From contig CAMOQW010000075.1 in the NCBI GenBank assembly GCA_946623195.1, positions 1-7,661 on the forward strand: 7,661 bases of DNA, written 5' to 3'. Below the pieces are notes generated by a model that ran no database searches, was not told the DNA's origin, and was given only the letters and a program-made list of their open reading frames with translations. This DNA is from an uncultured Prevotella sp. Lineage in GTDB: Bacteria > Bacteroidota > Bacteroidia > Bacteroidales > Bacteroidaceae. The stretch's first letter is position 1. The number at the start of each line of letters is the position of its first letter. This document shows positions 6,053 to 7,661 of the stretch, piece after piece. The position numbers were made by a program, and so were the translations under genes.

Positions 6053-6927
6053 AGCATACTAATATTACAGACACCAGCCTCGAAGAGGCCAGCCGGTGGG
6101 GCAATGCCGAATATATGGCCGAGGGGCTGGTGCTGACCGACCGCATCAGCGATGCCCCTATTCCTACAGACCCTACGCGCCTGAATTTCATCCTGATGGC
6201 ACTGTGTCGCAAGGGCCGGGCACAGTATAGCATCGACACCCGCGAGCAGCAGGTGCTGCCCGGCGACCTGCTGTTTGTCTCAGAGGGCCACATCGTTGAC
6301 AACTACATGGCTTCACCCGACTTCGAATGCCTGTGCATCATGGTGTCGACGGAGTTCTACCACGGTTTCGTACAGAATGTGAAGAACGTGTCGTCGCTGT
6401 TGCTCTTTTCAACCAACAACCCCGTGGTGGCGCTCACACCCAGAGAGTGCCAGGTGTACACCAACTACTACCAGACCATCCGTGAGAAGATGGGAAATGC
6501 CGGTCACCACTACCGCACCGAACTGGTGAAAGCCCTGCTGCTGGCGATGTTCTACGACATGTCGAACGTCATCTGGCGCGTAGAACAGCAAGGCGAGAAA
6601 CGGCAGTCGCGAGCCAGCATCACCTTTGCTAAGTTTATCCAGCTGCTGGAGCAGAATTTCCGTAAGGAACGCCGTGTGTCGTGGTATGCCGACCAACTGT
6701 GCATCACGCCCAAGTATCTCTCCGAGATTGTCAAGCATGTCAGCAAGCGTACCCCTAACGAGTGGATTGACAGCTATGTCATCCTGGAGATACGTGTGTT
6801 GCTCAAGAACTCTACCAAGAACATCAAGGAGATTACCGAAGAGCTCCATTTCCCCAACCAGTCGTTCTTCGGCAAATACTTCAAGGACCACATGGGCGTC
6901 AGTCCTTCTGAGTATCGAAAAGGTTAG
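6046..6927 (+). CDS. AraC-family transcriptional regulator, translationally coupled to GH95
   Basis: This 293-residue cytoplasmic regulator has no signal peptide or membrane segment. The N-terminal half (about 20-125) resembles the cupin-like AraC ligand-binding fold, with LPGDLLFVSEGHIVDNY (71-87) as the typical strand-turn region. The C-terminal AraC/XylS DNA-binding domain spans about 190-292. Its first helix-turn-helix is around VSWYADQLCITPKYLSEIVK (211-230). The second is around IKEITEELHFPNQSFFGKYF (260-279), followed by the family signature GVSPSEYRK. Length and order are normal for the family. The start ATG overlaps the GH95 stop in ATGGTAA (6046-6052), so translation is probably coupled and expression tied to GH95. 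It is the only regulator in the window and the likely controller of these promoters; the ligand is unknown, possibly a released sugar. Its last 29 bases overlap the convergent DUF3109 gene. Confidence 0.94.
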   Translation: MVKHTNITDTSLEEASRWGNAEYMAEGLVLTDRISDAPIPTDPTRLNFILMALCRKGRAQYSIDTREQQVLPGDLLFVSEGHIVDNYMASPDFECLCIMVSTEFYHGFVQNVKNVSSLLLFSTNNPVVALTPRECQVYTNYYQTIREKMGNAGHHYRTELVKALLLAMFYDMSNVIWRVEQQGEKRQSRASITFAKFIQLLEQNFRKERRVSWYADQLCITPKYLSEIVKHVSKRTPNEWIDSYVILEIRVLLKNSTKNIKEITEELHFPNQSFFGKYFKDHMGVSPSEYRKG

Positions 6928-7516
6928 CCACCTGGCACAGCTCCTGATACCAGGCCTCGCCAAAGCGACGGATGAGCGGCTCTTTCAGGAAACGATAGAC
7001 GGGAAGGTGGAGAGCCTTCCCTTTTTCAACGGCATCCTTGCAGACCGACCACCGGTGATAATTCAGGCCGACCAGTCCATTGCCGAAATTCTTCTCACGG
7101 ATAGGATAGAGCGCACAGCTGATGGGCTTGACAAAAGCAGTTGGCTGTTGGCTTTTAGGTCGTTGACGGTAGGCACATTCCAAGGCACACAGGCAGTTGT
7201 CGCCGTCGTAGCAGGTGAAGACACAGTCTCTGCCCTGCACAATGCTTGTCACCAGGTCGCCGTCGCGGTCGGTATAGGCCACGCCCTGCTTGTCGATGAC
7301 TGCTTGCGCCGATGCAGAAAGCATGGGCCATACGTCGTCAAGCCTATCCTCGATGGAGGCTATCTCGTCTAAGGTCACCGGGGCACCGTCGCTGCCTTCC
7401 ACACAGCAGATGCCCTTGCACTTCTCGTAGTCACAGCAGAAATACTCTGTCAGTATCTCAGAGGAAATCAGTACACCGCCGACTTCCAGTATGGGTGGTA
7501 TTTCACGTCTTTCCAT
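6899..7516 (-). CDS. Cysteine-rich DUF3109-family protein
   Basis: This 205-residue soluble protein matches the Bacteroidota DUF3109 family, as I recognise it. Thirteen cysteines are seen at 27, 28, 33, 37, 38, 98, 102, 108, 110, 114, 134, 159 and 194. Key clusters are FCCDYEKCKGICC near the N-terminus, DCVFTC and CLCALEC at 98-114, ISCALYP at 132-138 and SVCKD at 157-161. The pattern recalls the YkgJ-like putative zinc or iron-chelating proteins, so metal or Fe-S cluster binding is likely, but no reaction is established. No signal peptide is present. The ATG at 7516 lies 24 bases after a -7-like box. The gene faces the PUL regulator and overlaps its 3' end; it is probably a neighbouring housekeeping gene rather than part of sugar use. 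Confidence 0.88.
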   Translation of the reverse strand: MERREIPPILEVGGVLISSEILTEYFCCDYEKCKGICCVEGSDGAPVTLDEIASIEDRLDDVWPMLSASAQAVIDKQGVAYTDRDGDLVTSIVQGRDCVFTCYDGDNCLCALECAYRQRPKSQQPTAFVKPISCALYPIREKNFGNGLVGLNYHRWSVCKDAVEKGKALHLPVYRFLKEPLIRRFGEAWYQELCQVANLFDTQKD

Positions 7517-7539
7517 TCGTTTGTCAAGTATTTCAGCCG

Positions 7540-7547
7540 CGAAGTTA
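7540..7547 (-). promoter_or_regulatory. Probable -7 promoter element for the DUF3109 gene
   Basis: On the minus strand TAACTTCG differs from TAnnTTTG at one position and is directly preceded by TTTTTTTG. It is 24 bases upstream of the ATG at 7516, giving a short leader like that of GH95. No good -33 was recognised. Confidence 0.5.
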
Positions 7548-7591
7548 CAAAAAAACAGCGAAACGGCCTCACGTTATGAGCTGTTTTTTTG
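7548..7591. repeat. 12-bp perfect inverted repeat upstream of the DUF3109 gene (terminator-like or regulatory)
   Basis: CAAAAAAACAGC (7548-7559) and GCTGTTTTTTTG (7580-7591) are perfectly inverted across a 20-base spacer that contains a further CTCA/TGAG stem (7568-7580). The A-tract/T-tract arms around a GC-containing core could act as a weak intrinsic terminator for a gene entering from the right on the minus strand. The left arm also supplies the T-tract next to the DUF3109 -7 box, so an operator role is equally possible. Positions 7592-7661 hold nothing else I can support. Confidence 0.4.
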
Positions 7592-7661
7592 CACAATAAC
7601 GCAGCGGTGTGCATCGTTTCACGCTTTTTAACGGAACCGGTATAGGCAGATTTCTTGACTT

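Noticed and set aside
6626..7372. Plus-strand 248-codon frame overlapping AraC and DUF3109
   Set aside because: It is out of frame with the recognised AraC domain and antisense to DUF3109, and its translation shows no domain.
7590..7613. TGCACA/TGTGCA inverted repeat with 12-base spacer
   Set aside because: It is only 6 bp, with no associated gene start or end in the window; likely chance.
1..7661. CRISPR arrays, tRNA/rRNA genes, insertion sequences or phage genes
   Set aside because: I found no regularly spaced repeats, cloverleaf sequences, transposase motifs or integrase-like frames on either strand.

Overview
The window looks like part of a polysaccharide utilization locus (PUL) from a Bacteroidota member, most likely a Prevotella/Bacteroides-type gut or rumen bacterium. 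The evidence is a SusC-type N-terminus, promoters with the Bacteroidota -7 element (TAnnTTTG) instead of sigma70 boxes, A/T-rich leaders without a clear Shine-Dalgarno, GC-rich coding sequence, and Bacteroidota-type GH43, GH95, AraC and DUF3109 proteins.

Layout. Positions 1-466 (minus) hold the first 155 codons of a SusC/RagA-like TonB-dependent transporter that runs off the left edge. A 390-base divergent intergenic region (467-856) carries promoters for both directions and several short repeats. Positions 857-3577 (plus) encode a 906-residue secreted protein made of two consecutive GH43-CBM6 units, each with an intact catalytic triad. After a 132-base gap with its own -7 box, 3710-6052 encodes a secreted 780-residue GH95 enzyme. 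Its stop codon overlaps the start of an AraC-family regulator (6046-6927). A cysteine-rich DUF3109 protein (6899-7516, minus) converges on the regulator with overlapping 3' ends and probably marks the edge of the PUL. Positions 7517-7661 hold its promoter and an inverted repeat.

How the genes may work together (inference). SusC, with a SusD expected beyond the left edge, would import oligosaccharides. The two signal-peptide-bearing, non-lipoprotein hydrolases would trim side chains in the periplasm: GH43 would remove arabinose and/or xylose, and GH95 a terminal L-sugar. The GH95 active site carries Thr where characterised alpha-L-fucosidases carry His, which points to alpha-L-galactosidase activity. 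That combination fits the L-galactose-capped side chains of complex glucuronoarabinoxylans, such as corn xylan. The AraC protein, translationally coupled to GH95, is the likely local regulator.

The most unexpected nucleotide-level signal is a perfect 16-bp AT-rich palindrome in the last codons of the GH95 gene. It is written with the only two TTA leucine codons of that gene and lies 50 bases upstream of the regulator's start.
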